The notes beneath the pieces are model-generated. The model was not told the DNA's origin and did not search any database. It was given only the letters and a program-made list of their open reading frames with translations. DNA of 59,748 nucleotides from positions 1 to 59,748 of the forward strand of contig CANKIK010000011.1 of the NCBI GenBank assembly GCA_947481985.1, written 5' to 3'. The stretch is from QWOP01 sp003669605. GTDB taxonomy: Bacteria > Planctomycetota > Planctomycetia > Pirellulales > UBA1268. Made by a program: the position numbers and the translations under genes. The stretch's first letter is position 1; every line of letters begins with the position of its first letter. Positions 18,003-27,313 of the stretch are shown piece after piece.

Positions 18003-18058
18003 CCTCCCGCCGTGGGCGGCGGCACCATTATCCTCCCGCCGCGGACGGCGGCACCATT
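18003..18058 (+). repeat. Two-copy 29-bp tandem repeat upstream of the phosphoesterase
   Basis: Two 27-bp copies at 18003-18029 and 18032-18058 differ at only two positions; each starts CCTCCCGCCG and ends GGCGGCACCATT. They lie immediately upstream of the GTG start of the phosphoesterase gene. Each contains a GC-rich inverted repeat (CCGCCG/CGGCGG). Confidence 0.75.
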
Positions 18059-18072
18059 TGGATGCGACAGTC

Positions 18073-18858
18073 GTGAAGCGGGCCATTATCAGCGACATCC
18101 ATGGCAACCTCGAGGCCCTCCAGGCGGTTCTCGCGGACATCGATCGGCAGCAGGTCGATGCGGTGAGTTGTCTGGGCGACATCGTCGGCTACGGTCCGAA
18201 TCCCTGCGAGTGCGTCACGCTCGTCCGCGACCGCTGCGGCCTGGTGATCCTCGGCAACCACGACCAAGGAGCGCTGTTCGACCCGGATGGCTTCAATGTT
18301 GGCGCGGAGCGGGCGATCCGCTGGACGCGGTCGCAACTCGAACACCACGACGCCATGCCGAGGAACGCCAACAGCCAGTTGATGGATTTTCTTGGTGAAC
18401 TGCCCCGCACCCATACCGAAGGCTCCCTGCTGTTTGTCCATGGATCGGCTCGGCGGCCGCTCGACGAGTATGTATTCCCCGAGGACATCTACAATCCGCT
18501 CAAGATGACGCACATCTTCGAACTTGTCGGTCGCTACTGTTTCCAAGGCCACACCCACATTCCCGGCGTGTTCACCGTCGCCCCCGATTTCGAGTCGCCC
18601 GTGATCGCGGTTGGGGATGATGAGTGGCGACGGCCCCTGCCGGCCCCGAAGGCGATGGTTAATGTGGGCTCTGTGGGGCAGCCGCGCGATGGTGACCCGC
18701 GCGCCAGTTACGTGATTGCCGAGACCGGCAGCGATACAGAGCCCGTTGTCGTCCGCTTCCGCCGCGTGCCGTATGCGGCGGAGACCACCTGCCGAAAGAT
18801 CCACGCCATCCCCGATCTCGACAGGTATCTCGGCGACAGGCTGCTCCAGGGGCGTTAG
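18073..18858 (+). CDS. Metallophosphoesterase (calcineurin-like, YfcE/MJ0936-type)
   Basis: 261 residues. Metal-binding motifs appear in order: SDIHGNLEAL, GDIVGYGPNP, GNHD, FVHGS and GHTHIPG, typical of two-metal calcineurin-like phosphoesterases of the DUF2 / bacterial diadenosine-tetraphosphatase-like group. Substrate cannot be read from sequence. GTG 18073 is chosen because the catalytic domain starts at once (VKRAIISDIHG); the upstream in-frame codons cross a tandem repeat and look non-coding. Its stop codon lies in a 14-bp tandem repeat. Confidence 0.9.
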   Translation: MKRAIISDIHGNLEALQAVLADIDRQQVDAVSCLGDIVGYGPNPCECVTLVRDRCGLVILGNHDQGALFDPDGFNVGAERAIRWTRSQLEHHDAMPRNANSQLMDFLGELPRTHTEGSLLFVHGSARRPLDEYVFPEDIYNPLKMTHIFELVGRYCFQGHTHIPGVFTVAPDFESPVIAVGDDEWRRPLPAPKAMVNVGSVGQPRDGDPRASYVIAETGSDTEPVVVRFRRVPYAAETTCRKIHAIPDLDRYLGDRLLQGR

Positions 18859-18886
18859 GAGTGGGGCGTTAGGAGTGGGGCGTTAG
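18849..18886 (+). repeat. 14-bp tandem repeat duplicating a stop codon
   Basis: GGGGCGTTAG (18849-18858, including the TAG stop) is followed by two exact copies of GAGTGGGGCGTTAG (18859-18872 and 18873-18886). A hairpin GGCTC-TCGC-GAGCC follows at 18889-18902 and may contribute to termination. Confidence 0.85.
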
Positions 18887-19128
18887 CAGGCTCTCGCGAG
18901 CCCACTCAAAAGCCGCCAGATGCGTGCCGGGGCTGGGGGGCATTCTGTGCCGACGGGGTTCTCCCGACGACAAAAGCGGTCGCCGTGGGCCGCAATGCCC
19001 CGCGGGCTGCTATACTCTCCCGCTCGCGGTAGCCGTCGCTCCGCGAGCAGAACAGTGCGACCTCCAGAGATGCTCCCCCGCCGCTCGCTCTGGGTCCGGT
19101 ACCGTTGGCGGCGCTGGATGCAGGGGTC

Positions 19129-21507
19129 GTGGAACGTCGCCATATTCAATTTGCGATCATCGCGTTTGCGATCTTCGTCGGCAGCCAGTTGCTGCAATCG
19201 CTGATCTTCCCCCGGCCTCCGGTACAGCCCGGGCAGGAGGCAGCCGCACCCGTGGATGGATCTTTGCCCGACGCCGTCGCCGGCGCGGAGTCCACTGCCG
19301 GTGAAGCTGCCGAGAAAGCCGCGTCAACGGGGCGCCCCGATGGCGGCCCAGAAACTTCCGGCTCCGAATTGGCAGCCGCGGGAGAGATCGGAGCGGCTGC
19401 TGAGGACGATTCGGTGGCCGCGCCGCGAACGCGCTACAGCCTCGGGTCGCTCGACCGTGCCGCGCCGTCCCAACTCCTCGTGACACTCACCAGCCGCGGT
19501 GCCGCTGTGGAGCGGATCGAGTTGGCCGGCGAGCAGTTCCACGATCAGGATGACAGGCGTGGTTACCTCGGGCATTTGTCGGTGGCACCGGTCGCCGGCG
19601 GCTGCCGTGTCGGCGTCGTCGGCGCGGGGACGCCTGGGCACCTGGCAGGACTGCGTGTCGGCGACGTGATCGAACGGGCAGGCGGCGCCGCGATGGCTGA
19701 TGCCGGCACTCTGGACCGTGCCCTTGACGGCACCTCACCGGGGGGCACGCTGGCGCTTGACATCCTCCGTGATGGTCAATCGCTCAGCTTGACTGTGACA
19801 CTCGACCGTCGTCCGCTGGAAGTGGTGCGGCCGGAATACCGCTCGGCCCCGGTGGAGAACCCCGACGATTCCCCGGTCGATCCGCTCTCGTTCCGGATGT
19901 CGCTGGAATCGGTCGATGGCCGTGCCCGTCGCGAACCCCTTGCCGAACTGCCGCGCTATCCGCTCACCGATCGCGATTGGGCGGCGGCTCCTTTACCGGA
20001 CGGCGAGGGAGTCCGGTTTACCACCCGCCTGCCCGGCGGGATCGTGGTGGCCAAGGAATACAGGCTCGTGCCCTCAGCCGACGCCTCCGGTGGTCCATCC
20101 AACCTAGAACTGGTGGTCGAACTATCGTCCGCCGCCGATCCGGTCACGGTCGCCTACGCACTGGATGGCCCGACGGGATTGCCCACCGAAGGCTGGTGGT
20201 ACACCTCGCGGGTGGCCCGAGACTGGGGCACGCTGGCAGTCCGCGATGTGGCGATGCGGTTCGCTGGGGAGCCGAGCACGCTTGTCAGCGGACTGAAGAT
20301 GGCCGACGGCACGCTCGCCCATCCAGCGACGGCAGTCCTCGACGGCAAGCCGCTGTCGTTTGCCGGCGTCGATGCCCTCTATTTTGCGGCGGCGCTGATC
20401 CCCGCAGTCGGAGGTGCCGATGCGCCGAGTCTGGCGGAGGTGCGGCCGCTGGTGGTGGGCGAGATCCCCACTGCCGCCCGCAAAAAGCTGGTTGATGTCA
20501 CCGCCAGGCTTGTCTCGCGGCCCATCGAACTGGTTCCCGGTTCCACCGTCCGCCATCGCTACGGGATCTACGCCGGGCCCAAGAAGCCCGATTTGCTTTC
20601 CCGGTACGGTGCCGAGGGAGCGACGATGGACGACCTCGTCTACTACGGTTGGTTCGGATGGGTTGCCCGTCCGATGATCGCCATTCTGCATGCCATCCAC
20701 GCCTGCATCGGCAACTACGGGATCGCGATCCTCCTCCTCACCGTGGCCGTCCGCGGGGCGATGTTTCCGGTGAGTCGCAAGCAAGCCATCTCCTCGCAGA
20801 AGATGCAACTCCTGCAGCCGGAGATGAAGGCGATCACGGAGAAGTACAAGGACGAACCGGAAAAGCGGACGCGCGCCACCCAAGAACTGTGGCGGAAGCA
20901 CGACTACAACCCTGCCGGCGGTTGCTTGCTGGTGTTCATTCAAGTCCCGATCTTCATGGGGCTCTACCGGTCGCTGGCGACTGACGTGGAACTTCGGCAG
21001 GCACCGCTGTTGAGTTCAACGATCCGTTGGTGCTCGAATATGGCCGCTCCAGACATGCTCTATGACTGGTCCAACGTGCTCCCCGCCTTTCTCACCGCAC
21101 CGGAAGGCTGGTTGGGACCGTTCCTCAATGTCTTCCCACTGGTGACCATCGGGCTGATGCTCTGGCAACAGCAGTTGTTCATGCCGCCAGCGGTCGATGA
21201 GCAGTCGCAGGTTCAGCAGCAGGTGATGAAGTACATGATGTTTTTCATGGCCCTGATGTTCTTCAAGGTTCCCTGCGGCCTGTGCCTGTACTTCATCGCC
21301 TCGAGCATGTGGGGGATCGCGGAGCGGCTCATGCTTCCCACCACCCCCGTGGCCGCAGCGACTGCGACGGCGGGCCCTGCCAAGCGGATGTTTGACTTCC
21401 CCTTCTTCTCGGGCTCCGGGGGTAAAAATGGGTCGGCTGGAGATGGCGAGAACGGCCATCAAGGGGACGCTGCCCGCCGTCGTCGTCAGTCCCGTAAGAA
21501 GCGTTGA
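19129..21507 (+). CDS. yidC: Membrane protein insertase YidC with a PDZ-like insertion in its periplasmic domain
   Basis: 792 residues, clearly longer than the 540-600 usual for diderm YidC. The N-terminal helix (about 6-23), large periplasmic domain and C-terminal core are present. The core begins near DDLVYYGWFGWVARPMIAIL, carries the conserved groove Arg542 (AVRGAMFPVSRKQ), the cytoplasmic coiled hairpin (EMKAITEKYKDEPEKR), GGCLLVFIQVPIFMGLY, and a basic tail (ARRRRQSRKKR). Residues about 150-226 resemble a PDZ domain (GTPGHLAGLRVGDVIERAGG). YidC inserts and folds inner-membrane proteins. GTG 19129 gives the natural N-terminus; TTG 19105 is an alternative. The downstream neighbour is mnmE, a widely conserved linkage. 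Confidence 0.95.
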   Translation: MERRHIQFAIIAFAIFVGSQLLQSLIFPRPPVQPGQEAAAPVDGSLPDAVAGAESTAGEAAEKAASTGRPDGGPETSGSELAAAGEIGAAAEDDSVAAPRTRYSLGSLDRAAPSQLLVTLTSRGAAVERIELAGEQFHDQDDRRGYLGHLSVAPVAGGCRVGVVGAGTPGHLAGLRVGDVIERAGGAAMADAGTLDRALDGTSPGGTLALDILRDGQSLSLTVTLDRRPLEVVRPEYRSAPVENPDDSPVDPLSFRMSLESVDGRARREPLAELPRYPLTDRDWAAAPLPDGEGVRFTTRLPGGIVVAKEYRLVPSADASGGPSNLELVVELSSAADPVTVAYALDGPTGLPTEGWWYTSRVARDWGTLAVRDVAMRFAGEPSTLVSGLKMADGTLAHPATAVLDGKPLSFAGVDALYFAAALIPAVGGADAPSLAEVRPLVVGEIPTAARKKLVDVTARLVSRPIELVPGSTVRHRYGIYAGPKKPDLLSRYGAEGATMDDLVYYGWFGWVARPMIAILHAIHACIGNYGIAILLLTVAVRGAMFPVSRKQAISSQKMQLLQPEMKAITEKYKDEPEKRTRATQELWRKHDYNPAGGCLLVFIQVPIFMGLYRSLATDVELRQAPLLSSTIRWCSNMAAPDMLYDWSNVLPAFLTAPEGWLGPFLNVFPLVTIGLMLWQQQLFMPPAVDEQSQVQQQVMKYMMFFMALMFFKVPCGLCLYFIASSMWGIAERLMLPTTPVAAATATAGPAKRMFDFPFFSGSGGKNGSAGDGENGHQGDAARRRRQSRKKR

Positions 21508-21512
21508 GCGGC

Positions 21513-23051
21513 ATGGCAGACGCGGTGGTGATGTGGGATCCCGATGACCTGATCGTCGCCCCCGCCACGCTCCCTGGGCGGGGAGTGCGGGCGATTGTCC
21601 GGCTGGCCGGAGTGGGGCTGGAAACGCTCCTTGAGGCGCTGCTCGATTTTGATCCGGACGCGTTGCCGGCAGGTTCTGGCCCGCCTGCCGACCTGGGGCC
21701 GGATGGCAATTCCAACGGTTCAGCTCACAGGGGGGATGGCGCTCGGGGGCCACTGGTCCGCCAGGCCACGCTCCATCCCCAGGGGCTGGGGAAGGAGTGG
21801 GGGAGCGTGCCGGTGATGGTTTTGTCATGGCCCGGTCCCGGGGGACCGATTGGGGGGCCGCTTGCCGAGGTGCAGTTGCCCTGCTCGGAACCGCTGGTCG
21901 ATGCTTTTGTGGCTGCAACAGGCCGGCATGGCGCTCGTCTGGCCCGGGGGGGGGAATTCACGCTGCGGGCGTTTCTCGGTGGCCGGCTCGATCTCCTCCA
22001 GGCGGAGGCGGTGCTGGCGGTGGTCGACGCCCGTTCGCCCGACGAACTCTCCCACGCTCTCGACCGGCTCGCCGGCGGTGCCGGCCGGGCGCTGTGTGCC
22101 GTTCGTGAACGTCTCCTCGATCTGGCTGCCGACGTCGATGCGGCGATCGATTTTGCTGAAGAGCACAGCCCCGACAACCTGGGGCTGACGGCGGCAGATT
22201 TTTGGGAGGGAGTGTGGGAAGGTCTCGCCGGGATCGCGGCGGAATTGGCGGCCATCGCTGAGCGTATTGAAGCCCGTGACGCGGGAGTGATCGGCCGCCT
22301 TCCCCGGGTTGTCCTCTCCGGTCCGCCGAACATCGGAAAGAGCAGCCTCTTCAACGCGCTGGTCGGCCGCGAGGCGGCGCTGGTCGCCGACGAAGAGGGG
22401 ACGACGCGCGACTGGCTGGAAGCGCCGGTCGGGAGTGTGGTGGCCGGCGGTGTGGTGGAGTGGCTGCTGGTCGACACTGCCGGCGCGGGCACCAAAGCGC
22501 CCCTCAAGGATGGCGACGATCCAGATTGGGCGGAGATCGCAGGTTGGGCGGAGATCGCAGGCTGGGCGGCGATCGAGAGGGCGGTCGACGAGGCCCAGCG
22601 GGCTGAGATTGTCATCCGCTGCCGCGATTGTGCGGCAGTCGATCTGGCGCTACCGCCACCGCCAGCCGCAGGAAGGCCGGTGTGGATCGATGTCATCACC
22701 CGCTGTGACCAGCCAATCCGGGGGCCGACACCGGCCGGGGCGATTGCCACGAGCACCGTGACCGGCGTCGGCCTGGAACCGCTCCGGGCTGCGGTGGCCC
22801 AGGCGGTGGCGGGGCTGCCTCGGCATGGCGGAGCCGCGGAGCGGATGCGGGCTGGGGTGGCGTTGGCCAGCGATGAAGTTGCGGTGGCGGCCGGTATCGC
22901 GGCGTCCGGACGGGTCGGAGGCCCGGCGGAGGAGCCGCTTGTGGCCGATGCAATCCTCCGGGCCATCGACTGCCTCGGCGATGTCACCGGGGCCACCATC
23001 GGCACCGATTTGCTCGAGCGGATATTCTCCCGTCACTGCATCGGCAAGTAA
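21513..23051 (+). CDS. mnmE: tRNA uridine-5-carboxymethylaminomethyl modification GTPase MnmE (divergent)
   Basis: 512 residues, somewhat longer than the usual 450. N-terminal formyl-THF-binding domain (DLIVAPATLPGRGVRAIVRL), then GGEFTLRAFLGGRLDLLQAEAV. G domain: G1 GPPNIGKSS (270-278), GTTRD, DTAG near 320. The G4 motif, normally NKxD, reads TRCD here. The C-terminus ends HCIGK, preserving the catalytic CxGK. With MnmG it modifies U34 of certain tRNAs. It begins 5 bp after yidC (ATG 21513). Three WAEIAG-like repeats lie after switch II. Divergent but end motifs make identity secure. Confidence 0.92.
   Translation: MADAVVMWDPDDLIVAPATLPGRGVRAIVRLAGVGLETLLEALLDFDPDALPAGSGPPADLGPDGNSNGSAHRGDGARGPLVRQATLHPQGLGKEWGSVPVMVLSWPGPGGPIGGPLAEVQLPCSEPLVDAFVAATGRHGARLARGGEFTLRAFLGGRLDLLQAEAVLAVVDARSPDELSHALDRLAGGAGRALCAVRERLLDLAADVDAAIDFAEEHSPDNLGLTAADFWEGVWEGLAGIAAELAAIAERIEARDAGVIGRLPRVVLSGPPNIGKSSLFNALVGREAALVADEEGTTRDWLEAPVGSVVAGGVVEWLLVDTAGAGTKAPLKDGDDPDWAEIAGWAEIAGWAAIERAVDEAQRAEIVIRCRDCAAVDLALPPPPAAGRPVWIDVITRCDQPIRGPTPAGAIATSTVTGVGLEPLRAAVAQAVAGLPRHGGAAERMRAGVALASDEVAVAAGIAASGRVGGPAEEPLVADAILRAIDCLGDVTGATIGTDLLERIFSRHCIGK
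22527..22576 (+). repeat. 18-bp in-frame tandem repeat inside mnmE
   Basis: TGGGCGGAGATCGCAGGT and a near-identical second copy (22527-22544, 22545-22562) plus a partial third (22563-22576) encode WAEIAG, WAEIAG and WAAIE. They lie in the G domain shortly after the DTAG motif. Confidence 0.85.
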
Positions 23052-23110
23052 TCCTCCCGAAACAGTCCCTCCGAAGTCGCCCTCGTACGCCCCCTTGCCG
23101 GCGTTGTTCC

Positions 23111-24856
23111 ATGGCTCTTCCTGGGACCTCCGCGGACCATCAGGACCGTTCCGTGACCCCCTCCGACCTGCCGACGATCCTCGAGCAACTCACGGCCGGC
23201 GCTGCCCGGTGGGCCGCCATCGATCCGCGTTCCCGTGCCGAGATCGCCCGCCGGACAGCCTGTGCCACGGTGGCGGTGGCTCGGGCCTGGGCGGACGCGG
23301 CGGTGGAAGTGAAGCAGGCGCCAGGGAACGGGCCATCGCGTGCCGAGGAGATTGCCACCGGGCCGATGGGAACGGCGCGGCTGTGCCTGCTCACCGCCCG
23401 GTCACTCCTCGACATCGACCGCTCCGGCACACCGGGAACGGCATCCCCCCCGCGCGTCCTCCATCCGGGCCGCCGCAGCGTGGCCGGCACGCCGGCGCCG
23501 CTGATTGGGCTCGATGTGTTGCCGGCTCGCGGCCCTTCCGGCACGCTCTACGATCCGCTCATCCACGGCGGGCTGCGGGCCACCATCCGCTGCCATGATC
23601 CCGGCGGCCCAGCGGCTTTCTTGAAATCGTGGCAGCACGAGGCGGACCAGCGTCCCCGCGGTGGGGGCGTGAGCCTGGTGCTCGGCGCCGGCAACGTCAC
23701 CGGGCTCGGTCCCGCCGATGTCCTTTGCCAGGTCTTCGAGCATGGCCGCGCCGCACTCCTCAAACTCCACCCGCTCCAGTCCTCGCTGGAGACTGTGTTC
23801 ACGGTGGCTCTGGCCCCGCTGATCGAGGCGGGGCTGGTGGCGATTCTCAGCGGAGGCGCCGACGTTGCCCGCTCGGCGATCGCCGCCCCACAGCTGACGC
23901 ACGTGCATGTCACCGGCGGCCGGGCGACGTACGAGGCGATCCTCTTCGGCGGTCCGCGGCCATCCGGCCCTGCCCCCCAGCCGCGGCTCACTCAATCGAT
24001 CAGCTGTGAGTTGGGGAATGTGACCCCCTGGTTCATTCTGCCGGGGAGGTATTCAACGGCGGAGCTCGCCTTTCAGGCAGACCAGCTCGCAGCCTCGATC
24101 ATCAACAACACCTCCTTCAACTGCATTGCCACGAAGGTCATCGTCACGTGTCGCTCCTGGGAGCAGCGCCAGGCGTTTCTCGGCTTGGTACAGCGGCGGC
24201 TGGCCTCACTCCCTCCCCGTCCGGGCTGGTATCCAGGGGCTGCCGCAGTCTGGTCGGAGGCCACCGGCCACGCTTCTCCCGCCGACGGCACACTTCCGTG
24301 GAGCGTGGTCTGTGGAGTTGATCCGGCCAGAGATGGCCGGCTGTTGGAGCGGGAATGGTTTGTTCCAGTGGTGGCCGAAGTGCCCCTCGATGCCGGCACC
24401 CTTGCTGAGTTCTGCAGTCGGGCCCTCGGGCTCTCGCATCGACTCCCGGGATCGTTGGCCGCGAGCGTGACGATCCCCTCCGGCCTTCCGGAAACGGCGC
24501 GGCTGCATGCCGAGCAGTTGGTCGATCACCTCGCCTTCGGAGTGGTGGCGGTCAATACGTGGTCGGCGCTGGCGTATTCGCTGGGGAACGTGCCTTGGGG
24601 GGGATTCCCCGGTGCGACCATGCTAGAGCCGAAGAGTGGTATCGGCTTCGTCCACGATCCGCTGCTGCTGCCGCTGGTCCACAACTCCGTGATTCGGGCG
24701 CCGTTGTGGAGCGCACTGCGGCCGCCATGGTTTGCCTGGCATCGTTCCGGCACCCGCCTAGCGCAGGGCGTTGTCGATCTCTACGGCCGGTGTGCCGCCG
24801 GCCAGAATTGTTTGGGAATACTCCTGCGGATGTTCCCGGAGGTCCTCCGCGGATAG
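23111..24856 (+). CDS. Aldehyde dehydrogenase superfamily protein
   Basis: 581 residues. ALDH features: VLGAGNVTGLGPADVL in the nucleotide-binding fold, THVHVTGG, a general-base-type Glu in CELGNVTPW (Glu300), and the catalytic-loop Cys in NNTSFNCIATK (Cys338). N-terminal about 130 residues are divergent and helical. The protein is longer than typical ALDHs and does not closely resemble any characterised subfamily I recognise, so substrate is unknown; NAD(P)-dependent aldehyde oxidation or an acylating reaction are both possible. ATG 23111 is the likely start. It is convergent with the helicase gene. Confidence 0.82.
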   Translation: MALPGTSADHQDRSVTPSDLPTILEQLTAGAARWAAIDPRSRAEIARRTACATVAVARAWADAAVEVKQAPGNGPSRAEEIATGPMGTARLCLLTARSLLDIDRSGTPGTASPPRVLHPGRRSVAGTPAPLIGLDVLPARGPSGTLYDPLIHGGLRATIRCHDPGGPAAFLKSWQHEADQRPRGGGVSLVLGAGNVTGLGPADVLCQVFEHGRAALLKLHPLQSSLETVFTVALAPLIEAGLVAILSGGADVARSAIAAPQLTHVHVTGGRATYEAILFGGPRPSGPAPQPRLTQSISCELGNVTPWFILPGRYSTAELAFQADQLAASIINNTSFNCIATKVIVTCRSWEQRQAFLGLVQRRLASLPPRPGWYPGAAAVWSEATGHASPADGTLPWSVVCGVDPARDGRLLEREWFVPVVAEVPLDAGTLAEFCSRALGLSHRLPGSLAASVTIPSGLPETARLHAEQLVDHLAFGVVAVNTWSALAYSLGNVPWGGFPGATMLEPKSGIGFVHDPLLLPLVHNSVIRAPLWSALRPPWFAWHRSGTRLAQGVVDLYGRCAAGQNCLGILLRMFPEVLRG

Positions 24857-24892
24857 TCGAAAGTCGCCGACCGGGGGCTTTTCCACGGGCAA

Positions 24893-27313
24893 CTAGCGGC
24901 GACCGCGGCGCTGGATTCGCTTACCACCAACAGGCTGCGGCGGTGCGTTTTTATCTGGAGGCGGCTGCTCGCTGAACTTCTCGGCTTGACCGGTGAGTTC
25001 GTAGAGAAACCGGCTGGGGCGGCCGGGACGGCTCTTGCCCCACTTCATCCGTGTCAGGCACATCGAGAGCATCAGGCGGCGACGGGCCCGAGTGATCCCC
25101 ACGTAGCACAGGCGGCGTTCCTCGTCGATCGCCTGCAGCCCGTCGGCCAGCGAGCGGTGATGGGGGAGGATGCCCTCCTCCATTCCCACCATCCACACGA
25201 AATCGAATTCGAGTCCCTTGGCGGCGTGGAGCGTCATCAGCCGCAGCACTTGTGCCTTGGGCTTGTCCTCCTTGAAGCGTTCGGTCTCCTTGACGTCGAG
25301 CACGAGATCGTCGAGGAAGCCGCGGACGAGGCGTCTGAAATCCCGCTCTTGGCGGTGCTCTTTCTGGTGCTCTGCCAGAGCGTTGACCATCTGTTCGACG
25401 CACACCCAGCGGGCTTCGAACTCCGCCGGATCCTCATGTTCCTTTTCGAGAAATCGGCGGTAGCCAGCGGCATCGAGCATGGTGGTGAGGATGGCCGCGG
25501 CTTCGGGCATCGTCTCAGCGGCCCGGACGGTGAACAGTTGCTCCAGCGCCACCACACCCCCGACGGCTGCGGCCGAAAGGACTCCGTCGGAGCGCCGGCC
25601 GAGGAGTTCACGCCACAGGCTGTGCCCGGCCGACGACGCGGCTGTGCGAGCGGCGAGGATCGTCGTCGACGACAGGCCGCGGGGCGGCACGTTGGCGATT
25701 CGTGAAAGCGCCAAGTCATCGTCCGGGTCGACCATCATCCGCAGGAAAGACATCACGTCCTTGACCTCGCGGCGGTCGAAGTACGACCGGCTGCCGACGA
25801 GTTCGTAGGGAATGCCGCGGCGGCGGAGTTCTTGTTCAAAAACCCGTGTCTGGTCGCCTGTCCGGAGGAGGATCACCGCCTCGGGGGGATCGACCTCCCG
25901 CTCGCGGATCCGGCTCTCCACATCCCCCACCACCCGGCGTGCCTCGTCGACGTCGTCCTGCGCCTGGACGATCTGCGGTGGAGGTCCTGACGGGGAATGC
26001 GACACCAGGGTCTTGCCGTGCCGGCGGGTGTTGCAGGCGATCAGCGTGTTGGCAGCGTGGATGATCTCCGGCGTGGAGCGGTAATTTTCCTCCAGCCGGA
26101 TGGTGATCGCCTTTGGCCAGCGCCGCGGAAACTCGAGGATGTGGGAGATCTGTGCACCGCGCCAGGCGTAGATCGACTGATCGTCGTCCCCCACCACGCA
26201 GAGGCTGCGGTGATCGCGGGCCAGTGCGGAGAGGATCCGCTCCTGGATGCCGCTGGTGTCCTGGTATTCATCGACGAGAACATGGTCGAACCGGCCGGCC
26301 TCGGTCAGTCGGACGTCTTCGTGGGTGTCGAAGAGTTCCTCGACGAGGAGGAGGAGGTCGTCGAAATCAACGGCACCGGCGGTGCGGAGGGCGTGCTGGT
26401 AGCGCCGGTAGCCTGCGGCGGCGAGCGTCCAGTGGTCCGGTGCATCGGCGGCGAGCGTCTCCATCGCGGCGTCGGGCCGGACCGCGGCGCTCTTCCAGCG
26501 GCTCACCCGGTCAACGAGGTCTCCCGGCGAGAGGGTGGTGTCCGGAACTTTCAGTTCCTTGAGGACCTTCCGGGCCGTCGACTCCTGTTCGCCACGGTCG
26601 ATGATTGCGAACCGCTCCGGGTAGCCGAGTCTGGCTGCATGGCGACGGAGGATCCGTACGCAGAGCGAGTGGATGGTGGAGATCTCCGGCAGTTCGACCG
26701 ATCGTTCGCCCCCCGATTTGGCCTTTAATGCCCCCTTGGCCCGGGCGAGCATCTCCCGGGCGGCCTTGTTGGTAAACGTCACGGCGAGGATCCGTGACGC
26801 CCTCGTGCCCCGCCACACCAGGTGGCCGATACGGGCGATCACCACCCTGGTTTTGCCGGTGCCGGCTCCGGCGAGAACCAGCAGTGGACCGATCGGTGCC
26901 TGGACTGCCTGGAGCTGGGCAGGATTGAGCCCGTGACCACCACTGCGGGCAGGTTGACGCGGTCCGGCGGGCGGCGCCGGTGGGAGGGCCTGCGGTGAGA
27001 GTGCCAACGGGGCCGGAAGGGGAGCGACGGGATCTGCCGCTCCCGCAGACGGCTCCGCGGGGGGATTGTCGGGGGCGTGCTGGTCGCCGCGGCCGTCGTC
27101 GTTGCCGCCAGCGAAAGGGGGGGTGTTCACCGGGAGAGTGCATCCATGCGGGGGAATCACAGCGCTTGGCGGTGCCGAATCCTGGGCCGCCGTGGCCGAA
27201 CGGGTGGCGGAATGTACCACACCCTCACCCGCTGTCCCGCCAGATCGGCTTGACGCCCCGGACCGGTCCGTTTCTATTGGGTTTTTCCCGTAGACGGAAG
27301 GATTCTGACCCAT
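24893..27313 (-). CDS. UvrD/PcrA/Rep-type superfamily 1 DNA helicase
   Basis: Up to 806 residues. All SF1A motifs are present: Q-motif region (LNPAQLQAVQA), Walker A GAGTGKT (about 149-155), TFTNKAAREML, Walker B DEYQDTS, GDDDQSIYAWRGA, ENYRSTPEI, LHAAKGLEFDFVW, GITRARRRL. This ATP-dependent 3'-5' helicase probably acts in repair or replication restart. The first about 125 residues are Pro/Ala-rich and not conserved. The start is uncertain: ATG 27313-27311 overlaps the start of the divergent gene, so an internal GTG (27220 or 27130) may be used. It lacks the extended C-terminus of PcrA/UvrD and ends with an Arg-rich tail. Confidence 0.93.
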   Translation of the reverse strand: MGQNPSVYGKNPIETDRSGASSRSGGTAGEGVVHSATRSATAAQDSAPPSAVIPPHGCTLPVNTPPFAGGNDDGRGDQHAPDNPPAEPSAGAADPVAPLPAPLALSPQALPPAPPAGPRQPARSGGHGLNPAQLQAVQAPIGPLLVLAGAGTGKTRVVIARIGHLVWRGTRASRILAVTFTNKAAREMLARAKGALKAKSGGERSVELPEISTIHSLCVRILRRHAARLGYPERFAIIDRGEQESTARKVLKELKVPDTTLSPGDLVDRVSRWKSAAVRPDAAMETLAADAPDHWTLAAAGYRRYQHALRTAGAVDFDDLLLLVEELFDTHEDVRLTEAGRFDHVLVDEYQDTSGIQERILSALARDHRSLCVVGDDDQSIYAWRGAQISHILEFPRRWPKAITIRLEENYRSTPEIIHAANTLIACNTRRHGKTLVSHSPSGPPPQIVQAQDDVDEARRVVGDVESRIREREVDPPEAVILLRTGDQTRVFEQELRRRGIPYELVGSRSYFDRREVKDVMSFLRMMVDPDDDLALSRIANVPPRGLSSTTILAARTAASSAGHSLWRELLGRRSDGVLSAAAVGGVVALEQLFTVRAAETMPEAAAILTTMLDAAGYRRFLEKEHEDPAEFEARWVCVEQMVNALAEHQKEHRQERDFRRLVRGFLDDLVLDVKETERFKEDKPKAQVLRLMTLHAAKGLEFDFVWMVGMEEGILPHHRSLADGLQAIDEERRLCYVGITRARRRLMLSMCLTRMKWGKSRPGRPSRFLYELTGQAEKFSEQPPPDKNAPPQPVGGKRIQRRGRR

